From NCBI GenBank assembly GCA_002457315.1, contig NTKI01000007.1, positions 1-62,234 of the forward strand: a DNA stretch of 62,234 bases, in the 5' to 3' direction. The notes beneath the pieces were generated by a model, which ran no database searches, was not told the origin of the DNA, and was given only the letters and a program-made list of their open reading frames with translations. Below, one piece after another: positions 27,366 through 35,647 of this stretch. Made by a program: the position numbers and the translations under genes. This stretch comes from Rhodothermaeota bacterium MED-G19. Its GTDB lineage: Bacteria > Bacteroidota > Bacteroidia > Cytophagales > MED-G16. Within the stretch, counting starts at the first letter, position 1; every line of letters starts with the position of its first letter.

Positions 27366-28021
27366 TTATTTTTTTTTGCTTTAAGATAACCTTTATGTCT
27401 TAAAATACTAGCAGGATTATCAAGATTTCCTAGTCCCCACTCATTTTCATTTTTAGACCCATTATAGTCTGTCATTGTAGATTTGATAATAGTATCTAAA
27501 CACCCAAGTTCTTTTGCTAACTTCCAAGTCTGGGCTTTGTCAAGTTTCATCAATGGTGTATGGATTTCAATGGATTTCTCTGTAGCTAGGTATATTGATT
27601 TTTCCATTGACTTTATAAAATCTTCTCTGCAGTCAGGATATCCACTAAAATCTGTTTCACAGACACCAATAACTATATTTCCTATTCCTTTATTATAGGC
27701 GATAGATGTAGCTATAGATAGAAAAAGAAGATTTCTTCCTGGAACAAATGAATTAGGTAAATTTGGATTAGAAGGATGATTTTTATTAAAATCCTCTTTG
27801 TTATTAGTTAGAGCTGAATTTGATAAAATTTTTTTCAATGATATAATGTCAAGAAAAACATTTTCTTTATCACATGTTTTTTTTGCGAAATCAAGTTCAA
27901 TTAAATGTCTTTGACCATAATTAAAACCTACAGCTTCAATTGAATCAAATTTTTGTTTTGCCCAGTATAAACATGTAGTCGAATCCTGCCCACCAGAAAG
28001 TAATATTAGAGCTCTACTCAT
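27356..28021 (-). CDS. queC: 7-cyano-7-deazaguanine synthase, zinc-cysteine cluster absent
   Basis: A 221-residue enzyme that makes preQ0 from 7-carboxy-7-deazaguanine, ammonia and ATP. The PP-loop SGGQDST (9-15), PNSFVPGRNLLFL (about 89-101) and GVCETDFSGYPDCREDF (119-135) are all canonical. The C-terminal zinc site is not. Where the family has TCY and a CGxCxxC cluster, this protein has TDYNG (184-188) and NLDNPAS (199-205), so all four zinc cysteines are missing while the flanking residues still align. It overlaps the transketolase C-subunit gene by 4 bases and queF by 10 bases. Confidence 0.9.
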   Translation of the reverse strand: MSRALILLSGGQDSTTCLYWAKQKFDSIEAVGFNYGQRHLIELDFAKKTCDKENVFLDIISLKKILSNSALTNNKEDFNKNHPSNPNLPNSFVPGRNLLFLSIATSIAYNKGIGNIVIGVCETDFSGYPDCREDFIKSMEKSIYLATEKSIEIHTPLMKLDKAQTWKLAKELGCLDTIIKSTMTDYNGSKNENEWGLGNLDNPASILRHKGYLKAKKNKWI

Positions 28022-28977
28022 TTTCTTTCTAATACTTCTAATACAGATTTTTTAATAGTTTCAGGGTCAAGTTTATATTTAACAAGTAAATCTAAAGGTT
28101 TACCACTTTCACCAAATGAATCATTTACACCAATAATTTTAAGTGGGACTGGTAATTTCTCTCCAAGAACTCTGGATATACTTTCTCCAAGCCCTCCAAC
28201 AATATTATGTTCTTCGCATGAAATAGCACATCTTGTTTTATTAACACTTTTAAGTATTAATTCTTCATCTAGAGGTTTTATAGTGTGGATATTTATTACT
28301 TCACATGAAATCCCCATCTTAAATAAGATCTTTTCAGCTTCTAATGCTTGCCATACCATATGTCCCGTAGCAAAAATTGATATGTCATTTCCATCAATGA
28401 ATTTTATACCTTTTCCTATTTCAAATGTATCACTCTTGTTAGTAAAAATTGGCCATTTAGGTCTTCCAAATCTTAAATATGCAGGTCCTGTATGACTACC
28501 AAGGGCAATTGTGGCTTGTTTTGTTTGATTATAATCACATGGGTTAATGACTGTCATTCCAGGTAACATTTTCATCATCCCTATATCTTCTAAAATTTGA
28601 TGTGTAGCACCATCTTCTCCTAATGTAATTCCAGCATGAGAAGCACATATTTTTACATTTTTATTTGAATAAGCTATTGATTGTCTTATCTGATCATAAA
28701 CTCTTCCTGTTGAAAAATTAGCAAATGTACCTGTAAAAGGAATTTTTCCTCCAATAGTTAAACCAGCAGCAATGCCCATCATATTAGCTTCAGCTATACC
28801 TATTTGGAAAAATCTTTCAGGGAATTCATTTTTAAATTCTCCCATCTTAAGAGATCCAGTTAAGTCAGCACAAAGAGCAACAACTTCTCTATTATTTTTT
28901 CCAAGTTCAAGGAGTCCATCTCCAAAGCCAGATCTTGTATCTTTTTTCTCTTTATATGTATATTCTTTTCTATTCAT
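28018..28977 (-). CDS. Transketolase C-terminal subunit
   Basis: A 319-residue half transketolase carrying the pyrimidine-binding and C-terminal domains. Visible family stretches are GIAEANMMGIAAGLTIGGKIPF, HAGITLGEDGATHQILEDI, YLRFGRPKWP and the C-terminal EEHNIVGGLGESIS. It pairs with the N-terminal subunit encoded 2 bases upstream to form a ThDP-dependent enzyme that moves two-carbon ketol units in the pentose phosphate pathway. The split form is common in bacteria, including Bacteroidetes. With xylA and xylB elsewhere in the window it would consume xylulose 5-phosphate. Confidence 0.93.
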   Translation of the reverse strand: MNRKEYTYKEKKDTRSGFGDGLLELGKNNREVVALCADLTGSLKMGEFKNEFPERFFQIGIAEANMMGIAAGLTIGGKIPFTGTFANFSTGRVYDQIRQSIAYSNKNVKICASHAGITLGEDGATHQILEDIGMMKMLPGMTVINPCDYNQTKQATIALGSHTGPAYLRFGRPKWPIFTNKSDTFEIGKGIKFIDGNDISIFATGHMVWQALEAEKILFKMGISCEVINIHTIKPLDEELILKSVNKTRCAISCEEHNIVGGLGESISRVLGEKLPVPLKIIGVNDSFGESGKPLDLLVKYKLDPETIKKSVLEVLERK

Positions 28978-28979
28978 AA

Positions 28980-29825
28980 TTAATAGTCACCTAAAGTTTC
29001 TTTATTTTGATTTAGAGCAATTTTTAATTGTTCGTCATTAGGAGGTATTCCATGCCATTTATGTGAATTTTCCATAAAGTCAACTCCTTTTCCCATTATT
29101 GTTTTCATTATATTAATAACAGGAGAGCCTTTTTTCAATGATTTCTTAGAGTTTTCTAAAGTTTTTAAAATATTAGAATAATCATGACCATCACTTTCAA
29201 ATACTTTCCATCCAAATGATTCTAATTTATTTTTAATATTAGTTAAAGAATTAACTTCGTCTACTTTTCCATCAATTTGTTGACCATTATAGTCTATAGT
29301 TGCTATAATATTATCTAACTTATTATGAGCTGCATACATTAGAGCTTCCCATATTTGCCCTTCCTGCATCTCTCCATCACCTAATAAAACATATATAATA
29401 TTATCATCATTATTTAATTTTTTTGCTTGAGCTGCACCAATTGCTACTGAAAGACCTTGACCTAATGATCCTGAAGCTACTCTTATTCCAGGTAATCCTT
29501 CATGGGTGGCAGGATGGCCCTGTAGTCTAGAGTTTAGTTCTCTAAAAGTTTTTAACTCTTTTTTATCAAAATACCCTGCTCTTGATAATACACTATAAAA
29601 AACAGGAGAGATATGTCCATTGGATAGAAAAAATAAATCTTCTTCTTTCCCATTCATTTTGAATGATTTTTTTCTTTTCATAACATTAAAAAATAATGTT
29701 ACCAAAAAATCTGTACAACCTAGTGAACCTCCTGGATGACCAGACTGCACTTTATGTACCATTCTAACAATATCTCTTCTAACTTGTGAAGAAATATCTT
29801 CAAGCTCTTTTATTTGTTTACTCAC
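28980..29825 (-). CDS. Transketolase N-terminal subunit
   Basis: A 281-residue subunit with the thiamine diphosphate/magnesium site: SGHPGGSLGCTDFLV near the start and the GDGEMQEGQIWEALMYAAH motif, with the metal-binding IDYNGQQIDG. The N-terminal HKVQSGHPGGS His and the HGIPPN region are intact. It overlaps the peroxiredoxin gene by 8 bases and lies 2 bases before the C-terminal subunit, consistent with equal expression of both halves. Confidence 0.93.
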   Translation of the reverse strand: MSKQIKELEDISSQVRRDIVRMVHKVQSGHPGGSLGCTDFLVTLFFNVMKRKKSFKMNGKEEDLFFLSNGHISPVFYSVLSRAGYFDKKELKTFRELNSRLQGHPATHEGLPGIRVASGSLGQGLSVAIGAAQAKKLNNDDNIIYVLLGDGEMQEGQIWEALMYAAHNKLDNIIATIDYNGQQIDGKVDEVNSLTNIKNKLESFGWKVFESDGHDYSNILKTLENSKKSLKKGSPVINIMKTIMGKGVDFMENSHKWHGIPPNDEQLKIALNQNKETLGDY

Positions 29826-30267
29826 TTATAATTTGATTAGAGTGTTCTTTAGTTTTAACTTTTGTGATAATATCAGTAATAATTCCATCTTCATCTATAA
29901 TAAATGTATTTCTAGCAGTACCCATATATTTTCTGCCATACATATTTTTTTCAACCCAAGTTCCATATAATTTATGAACAGATTTATCTTCATCTGAAAT
30001 CAAATCAAAATTTAATTCAAATTTTTTAATAAAGTTTTGATGTGATTTCTCAGAGTCAGAACTGACTCCAAGCACAACATAATTTTGGTTATCTAAAAGG
30101 TTTTTATTATCTCTTAAATTACAAGCCTGTGCAGTGCAACCAGGTGTATTATCTCTAGGATAGAAATATAAAATCACTTTTTTTCCTTTAAAACTTTTTA
30201 ATTCAATTTCTTCACCACTTTGATTTAATGACTTAAAGTTTGGTGCTTTCTCTCCAATTTTTAACAT
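29818..30267 (-). CDS. bcp: Thioredoxin-dependent peroxiredoxin (Bcp/PrxQ type)
   Basis: A 149-residue thiol peroxidase that reduces hydrogen and organic peroxides. Peroxidatic Cys44 and resolving Cys49, five residues apart, are in TPGCTAQACNLRD, the hallmark of the alpha PrxQ type. The conserved YFYPRDNTPGC motif and a late Arg (TARNTFIID) complete the active site. Length is typical (about 150). It is tightly packed: one base after the M23 gene and overlapping the transketolase N-subunit gene by 8 bases. Confidence 0.95.
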   Translation of the reverse strand: MLKIGEKAPNFKSLNQSGEEIELKSFKGKKVILYFYPRDNTPGCTAQACNLRDNKNLLDNQNYVVLGVSSDSEKSHQNFIKKFELNFDLISDEDKSVHKLYGTWVEKNMYGRKYMGTARNTFIIDEDGIITDIITKVKTKEHSNQIISE

Positions 30268-30268
30268 A

Positions 30269-32113
30269 TTATAGATTTAATATTAAACTTTTTTTATTTT
30301 TTGCATTATCGAAAACTTCTAGTACAAATTTACCTCTAAATGGTTTATTTGGATCTAATTTCTTTGAAATAATAGTTTTATTTTTATTGTCGTACTCTAA
30401 TAATATCCAATTTCCATTTATTGTTCCATTATATGAATTAATACCGGATAATTTATCTTCTATTTTAAATTTAATAACTCTACTATTTGCATTAATAACT
30501 TTAATTTCAGGTGGTTTATTATCTTCTAGAATAGAATAGTTTGATATTTTTCTTGTATTGAAAGATATTTGATTATTCTCCCATTTACCTCCAACAAATG
30601 ATGGTTTGTTTTTTATATTATATACAAATGATTTTTCTATGTCATATTTTTTATCTGGTTTTAGAGTTATTTCAATACTGTTTTTGAAAGGAAGAGAATT
30701 TTTAAATATGAATTTTTCTATAGTATCCGTCTTTTTATCAAATTCTAGATAAAGCGTATCAAAAACTCTATTTTTATTAATATTAATTTTAAGATTATCA
30801 ATTTCTAATTTTTCAAACTTTTTATCAGATATGAAATCTAAAAAGTTAAAACTTATTTGTTCCTCATCTAGGAGGGCTTTCACAGGTTTATTTTTTCTTA
30901 AATCAATCAAATAATAATTATAGTTATCTTCATTAAATGAATAGTTAAGGTTATCAATTGAATTTTTATAAATTATATCAATATTATTTCTAATAGTATT
31001 GTTATTTCTTATAATTAGTGTGTTATCAATAATGCAATAATTCTCATTAAATAATTCATCTATAATTCCTTTATTTACTTGCTTTCCAAATTTATTAACT
31101 TCAATTATTGTAGATGATTTATTATTAAAAGAATCGTAAACATTTAATCTTATATCGTATTCTTTTTTTGGATCAATTGAAATTATTCCTCTTCTATGGG
31201 GATGATGAAAACTTAAATTATTTCCATCATCTTGATATAATTTCACATATTGTTTTCTTTGTTTTTTATAAATATTTGGTTCAATGAACCAGCTAACATT
31301 ATTTGTCTCTGAATACTTTAACAAATTAATATTGTTTGAGATAATTAATGAATCATTTATATATAATTCAAATTTATTAATTCCTACTTTATTTAAAGAT
31401 CCATCAAGTCTATCAAAAGCAAGTGTTGATATTCCAATTTCTCCTTCAAGTTTTATATTTATGGATCTGTCATATTTAATTGGAAATTTCACTATTCCAA
31501 ATTTATTATTCACTCTTGAATTTATATTTAGTGTTTTAAAAGACACATAGTCTATTGTAGGTTTCTTTTTATCAATTATCTCTTTAAATTCAAATCCTAA
31601 TGGATTAAGAGCATTATCTAGACTATCTCTAATTTCAAAATGTAAGTGGGGCCCTCCTGATGATCCACTATTTCCAGAAAAACCTAATACTTCTCCTTTT
31701 TTATAATAAAATTTTTTTCCTGGATATAAGTTTACAATAAACTTTTTATTTCTATACTGATAATTTAAAACATAATTTTCTAATGTATTATTAAATTTGT
31801 TAAGATGTGCATAAACTGATTTTTTGCCATCTTGATGTCGTAGATATACTACTTTCCCATATCCTGTCCCTGAGACTCGAATTCTTTCAATATAACCATT
31901 AGATGTAGCATAAACTGGAGCTCCTATTTTACCATTTGTTTTAATGTCTAAACCCATATGAAAACGGTCACCTCTTAACTCACCTAGGTTTCCAGATACA
32001 TAGTTTTGAACACCTGGGTTTACAGGAAAAAGATAATCTTGAGATTTGAGATTAAATGATAAATAACTAAGAAATATTAATACTAAGAATTTTTTCATTT
32101 TCATGATATCCAT
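30269..32113 (-). CDS. Exported M23-family metallopeptidase with C-terminal beta domains
   Basis: A 614-residue periplasmic or surface peptidase likely to cut peptidoglycan cross-links. After a signal peptide (LSYLSFNLKSQ), the LytM domain at about 30-175 has zinc ligands His52 and Asp56 (HMGLDI), His103 (YAHLNKF) and His156/His158 (GGPHLHFEIRD), all intact. The remaining 430 residues look like tandem beta-sandwich segments of unknown role, ending in a probable Ig-like unit (FVLEVFDNAKNKK). The longest start overlaps the upstream FAH gene by 47 bases. ATGs at codon 4 (32104) and codon 6 (32098) give a cleaner signal peptide and are equally possible. Confidence 0.88.
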   Translation of the reverse strand: MDIMKMKKFLVLIFLSYLSFNLKSQDYLFPVNPGVQNYVSGNLGELRGDRFHMGLDIKTNGKIGAPVYATSNGYIERIRVSGTGYGKVVYLRHQDGKKSVYAHLNKFNNTLENYVLNYQYRNKKFIVNLYPGKKFYYKKGEVLGFSGNSGSSGGPHLHFEIRDSLDNALNPLGFEFKEIIDKKKPTIDYVSFKTLNINSRVNNKFGIVKFPIKYDRSINIKLEGEIGISTLAFDRLDGSLNKVGINKFELYINDSLIISNNINLLKYSETNNVSWFIEPNIYKKQRKQYVKLYQDDGNNLSFHHPHRRGIISIDPKKEYDIRLNVYDSFNNKSSTIIEVNKFGKQVNKGIIDELFNENYCIIDNTLIIRNNNTIRNNIDIIYKNSIDNLNYSFNEDNYNYYLIDLRKNKPVKALLDEEQISFNFLDFISDKKFEKLEIDNLKININKNRVFDTLYLEFDKKTDTIEKFIFKNSLPFKNSIEITLKPDKKYDIEKSFVYNIKNKPSFVGGKWENNQISFNTRKISNYSILEDNKPPEIKVINANSRVIKFKIEDKLSGINSYNGTINGNWILLEYDNKNKTIISKKLDPNKPFRGKFVLEVFDNAKNKKSLILNL

Positions 32114-32675
32114 CTAATTTATCACCAATTTTTACCTTACCAACTCCTTTAGGTGTTCCGGAAAAAATCAAATCACCTTTTTCTAGAGTTATGAAATTCG
32201 AAATATAACTTATAAGAAAGTCGATCTTGTATATCATTAAATTTGAACTTCCTTTTTGAACCAAAATATTATTTTTTTTTAATAAAAAGGTAATAGCATT
32301 AAAATCTTTAATTTTATTTCTACTTATTAATTTTGATACCGCAGCCGATCCATCAAAACTCTTTGAAAACCCCCATGGGAGCCCCTTTTTTTTATTGTGA
32401 GATTGAATGTCTCTAGCTGTAAAATCTATTCCAATTCCTACTTTTGAAATATAATTAATGGCGTCTTTTTTATCAATATCTTTTCCTTTTTTTAAAATTT
32501 CATATACTAATTCAATTTCATGATGTATTTCTGAGGAAAAGCTTGGGTGCAAAAAGTTTTTGCTTTTTAATAATGAAGATTCTGGTTTAAAAAATATTAC
32601 AGGATCAATAGGGAATTCATTATTTAATTCCATAATATGTTCAACATAGTTTCTTCCAACACAAATTATTTTCAT
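32067..32675 (-). CDS. Fumarylacetoacetate hydrolase family protein (FAHD1-like)
   Basis: A 202-residue protein of the FAH fold, the compact form that includes acylpyruvate hydrolases and oxaloacetate decarboxylases. The opening MKIICVGRNYVEHIMELNN, the metal pair in HHEIELVYEI, ARDIQ, LPWGFSKSFDGS and the terminal FSGTPKGVGKVKIGD are all family hallmarks. The substrate is probably a small keto acid but is not decidable here. The gene sits between mtaB (11-base gap) and the M23 peptidase, whose start lies within its 3' end. Confidence 0.9.
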   Translation of the reverse strand: MKIICVGRNYVEHIMELNNEFPIDPVIFFKPESSLLKSKNFLHPSFSSEIHHEIELVYEILKKGKDIDKKDAINYISKVGIGIDFTARDIQSHNKKKGLPWGFSKSFDGSAAVSKLISRNKIKDFNAITFLLKKNNILVQKGSSNLMIYKIDFLISYISNFITLEKGDLIFSGTPKGVGKVKIGDKLDGYHENEKILSINIS

Positions 32676-32686
32676 AATATAAATTA

Positions 32687-33964
32687 TTAAATTATTCCAA
32701 TAGCAGTAAAATCTTTATCAATTCTTTTTAATTTGGTTCTAAAGATTTTTCCTATATAGTCTTCTTTAAATTTTACTTTAGTCTTTATATAATTATCAGT
32801 ATAACCAAATACATATCCCTCTTTTACTTTATCTTCAAAAAGCACCTCTTTTGATAAATTTAAGTTTGAATCGTAAAATTTTCTTTTTTTCTTTTCTGAA
32901 AGCTCTCGTAATATTTTTGATCTTTCACTTCTTTTGACTTGAGGTACAACATCTATAATCTTTAATGCTCTTGTATTATTTCTTTCTGAATATGGAAATA
33001 CATGTAAATAAGATATATCTAGCCTTTTGATAAATTTTAAAGTTTTATCAAATTCATTATCAGTTTCACCAGGAAACCCTACAATTACATCTGCTCCTAT
33101 ACAAGCATTGGGCATAAGTTTTTTTATTTTGTTTATTCTATCATGATATAATTCAATACTATACCTTCTAGACATCTTTTTTAAAATGTTGTTAGATCCT
33201 GATTGTAAAGGAATATGGAAATGGTTCACAAATTTATTTGAATGAGCTACAAGTTCAATTATATCATCATTAAGTAAATTAGGTTCGATTGAAGATATCC
33301 TAAACCTCACATCATCTGTTTCATTTTCAATGTATTTAAGCAATGAAAAAAAATTATTTTTTCTTTTTCCATCCATTATTCCATAGTCTCCTATATTTAT
33401 TCCACTGAGAATAATTTCTTTTGAACCTTTATTTATTAAATCATTTATTTTAGATAATACTTCATTGGGTTCTGCAGATCTACTTTTCCCTCTTGCTAAT
33501 GGAATTGTACAGAAAGAACATCCATAATTACAGCCATCCTGAACTTTTAAAAATGATCTTGTCCTATCATCAACTGAAAATGTAGAATTAAATTCTTTTG
33601 ATTGACTAATCTCAGAATGAATTATAGATTTATTGTTTATATAACTATCAAAATTAAATTTTTCTTTAGTTCCAATTACTTTATCTACACCTTTAATATT
33701 TTTAATTGTATCAGGTTTTAACTGAGCAAAGCAACCTACAATGGTAACTATTGAGTCTGGTGAATGTTTCTTAATTTTTTTTATAAGATCCTTACATTTT
33801 TTATCGGCATTTTCTGTTACAGAACATGTGTTAATTACAATGTTGTCAGGGTTATTATAAATAGATTTATTTTTATATCCGTTTTCTTTAAATATTCTAG
33901 AAATCGATGATGTTTCAGAATAGTTTAATTTGCAACCAAATGTGTGAAATCCTACTGTTTTCAT
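32687..33964 (-). CDS. mtaB: tRNA (t6A37)-C2 methylthiotransferase MtaB
   Basis: A 425-residue radical SAM enzyme that converts t6A37 to ms2t6A37 in tRNA. The N-terminal MTTase domain has Cys11, Cys47 and Cys78 (FGCKLNYSE, NTCSVTENAD, VGCFAQ) for one iron-sulfur cluster. The radical SAM motif is Cys145/149/152 (CNYGCSFC). HIPLQSGSNNILKKMSRRY is also family-typical, and the C-terminal 65 residues are a short TRAM-like RNA-binding part. The GCKLN opening separates MtaB from MiaB and RimO. Its substrate is the t6A made by the TsaE system at 10.2 kb. Confidence 0.93.
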   Translation of the reverse strand: MKTVGFHTFGCKLNYSETSSISRIFKENGYKNKSIYNNPDNIVINTCSVTENADKKCKDLIKKIKKHSPDSIVTIVGCFAQLKPDTIKNIKGVDKVIGTKEKFNFDSYINNKSIIHSEISQSKEFNSTFSVDDRTRSFLKVQDGCNYGCSFCTIPLARGKSRSAEPNEVLSKINDLINKGSKEIILSGINIGDYGIMDGKRKNNFFSLLKYIENETDDVRFRISSIEPNLLNDDIIELVAHSNKFVNHFHIPLQSGSNNILKKMSRRYSIELYHDRINKIKKLMPNACIGADVIVGFPGETDNEFDKTLKFIKRLDISYLHVFPYSERNNTRALKIIDVVPQVKRSERSKILRELSEKKKRKFYDSNLNLSKEVLFEDKVKEGYVFGYTDNYIKTKVKFKEDYIGKIFRTKLKRIDKDFTAIGII

Positions 33965-33967
33965 TTT

Positions 33968-35395
33968 TTAAAAATCAGCCCCTAAATTAAATGATAAATT
34001 AAATTCATTTAAAGAATTTCTAGATAATTCACTTGAAAATGAAATATTTTTTATTGTTACTAAATCCAATCCAATACCATAGCTATAGATATATTTATTA
34101 TTCAAGAAGTTATTATTATTTTGATTTTTATATTCCCATACATAACCTGAGTCATAAAATATTTTAAAATATAGGCTTAATGGAATATTTTTAATTCTCT
34201 TGACAAATTTTTCATTATCTCTAGAGTATGTTTTTGAAAAAATATTTCTTTTTAATGTATTTCTATATGTTAAATAAGAATATCCATTGATTAAATATTT
34301 TTCAAAACCTCTTATCTTATCTAATGATTCATATAATAGAAATGGTTGGTTCTCACTACTATATAAAGATGAAATATTAAATGAAAAATATGTCTTATTT
34401 TTTAGAGACTGGTACTTAGAATAATAAATTTTTGCTTTCCATTTATTTATATCATCAAATATTCCTAAACCATTTTTTTTGATTTGAATATTTAGTCTGA
34501 ATCCATTTAATGGATAATTCTTAATATCTCTAAAGTCTCTATCAAACTCATAACGAACATTAATAGAATTAATCATATTTTTGTCAAGGTAGTATCTATC
34601 ATTTAATGTTTTTAAGGTGTCGTTTATTTTAAAATTATTATGTTCAATTATAAAGTAATGATAATTGTAAAAGGACTCTCTGTGAGAATATTCAATTGAT
34701 GTAGTTATCTCTTTTTTTAATGAGTTTTTAGATTTATAAAATATAGGCACATGATTAGTTATACCATAATTAAGGTGATCATAATCTATTAGGTTAAAAC
34801 TTAGCTCTAAACCGCCTTTTTGTTTTTTTGAAATGTATGGAATATAATATGAAGAATATACCTCTCTAATGAATCCACCTCTAAAAGAAAATTCAAATTC
34901 ATCGGCTCTACCACTAAGATTATAATGCAATAAGCCAGCACCATAATTTATTCTACTAAGATCATGGTTAAAATTTTCCCACCAATCGTTAAAGTTTCTA
35001 TCTGATAATTCAAATATTATTGATGGTAATACGTAAAGAGACTCTATTAAAATAATCTGGATTTCAATTTCATTATTATCAATTATTTTAATTTTTAAAT
35101 CAACTTCATTAAAAAGATCTGTATTGATTAGCTTTCTCTTTTCCTCTTCAATTATTTCTAGAATTTTTGATTTATTTAGTTTATCTCCTTCATTAATTGA
35201 TAATTCTCTAATTATTATATTTTTTTTGGTTTTTTTATTTCCTTCAATTTTTATTTTACTTATAAAATAAAAATTAGTTTTTGGATCAAGTTCAATATGA
35301 TTGACATTTGGAAGAGTATCATTAATTCCAAAAGAACTGTAAACATTTATTTGAAACAGTATTATAAGTATGTAAAAAAGATTAATTTTTATCAT
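33968..35395 (-). CDS. Omp85-superfamily outer-membrane protein with a single POTRA-like domain
   Basis: A 475-residue predicted beta-barrel. The signal peptide is residues 1-23 (VYSSFG). One POTRA-like domain at about 44-118 is visible (ISKIKIEGNKKTKKNIIIRE, then NTDLFNEVDLKIKI). The rest is alternating amphipathic strands ending in NLSFNLGADF with a terminal Phe, as expected for BamA recognition. BamA has five POTRA domains and about 800 residues, so this is not the main assembly factor. It could be a TamA- or two-partner-like translocator. It leads a nine-gene minus-strand run, 3 bases before mtaB. Confidence 0.8.
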   Translation of the reverse strand: MIKINLFYILIILFQINVYSSFGINDTLPNVNHIELDPKTNFYFISKIKIEGNKKTKKNIIIRELSINEGDKLNKSKILEIIEEEKRKLINTDLFNEVDLKIKIIDNNEIEIQIILIESLYVLPSIIFELSDRNFNDWWENFNHDLSRINYGAGLLHYNLSGRADEFEFSFRGGFIREVYSSYYIPYISKKQKGGLELSFNLIDYDHLNYGITNHVPIFYKSKNSLKKEITTSIEYSHRESFYNYHYFIIEHNNFKINDTLKTLNDRYYLDKNMINSINVRYEFDRDFRDIKNYPLNGFRLNIQIKKNGLGIFDDINKWKAKIYYSKYQSLKNKTYFSFNISSLYSSENQPFLLYESLDKIRGFEKYLINGYSYLTYRNTLKRNIFSKTYSRDNEKFVKRIKNIPLSLYFKIFYDSGYVWEYKNQNNNNFLNNKYIYSYGIGLDLVTIKNISFSSELSRNSLNEFNLSFNLGADF

Positions 35396-35409
35396 TGAAA
35401 ATTAAAATG

Positions 35410-35421
35410 CAAATATATTTA
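35410..35421. promoter_or_regulatory. Overlapping divergent -7 boxes between the Omp85-like gene and yidD
   Basis: On the minus strand TATATTTG (35410-35417) ends 14 bases before the Omp85-like ATG. On the plus strand TATATTTA (35414-35421) ends 7 bases before the yidD ATG and matches the consensus except for the last base. The two share 4 bases, so the two promoters may exclude each other. No -33 TTG is evident for either. Confidence 0.35.
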
Positions 35422-35428
35422 TTAAAAC

Positions 35429-35644
35429 ATGAATATTAAGAGATTATTTATTTTGCCAATTATTTTATATCAAAAACTAATTTCTCCAATTCTTCCCAAT
35501 ACATGTAGATTTTATCCTAGTTGTTCTGAATACTCAAAACAAGCAATTCTTAAGTATGGAGTATTTTATGGTATATTTTTATCTTTTAAAAGACTTATTA
35601 AATGTCATCCATGGGGTGGCCATGGAAATGATCCCTTAAAATAA
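35429..35644 (+). CDS. yidD: Membrane protein insertion efficiency factor
   Basis: A 71-residue peripheral membrane protein that assists YidC-dependent insertion. Family motifs are complete: [20 protein letters not shown] (8-27), followed by [31 protein letters not shown]. Three Cys are conserved. Length is typical (70-85). It is a single-gene unit divergent from the Omp85-like gene and ends 3 bases before the convergent nadE gene. rnpA, yidC and rpmH, its partners in many bacteria, are not nearby. Confidence 0.95.
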   Translation: MNIKRLFILPIILYQKLISPILPNTCRFYPSCSEYSKQAILKYGVFYGIFLSFKRLIKCHPWGGHGNDPLK

Positions 35645-35647
35645 TAT

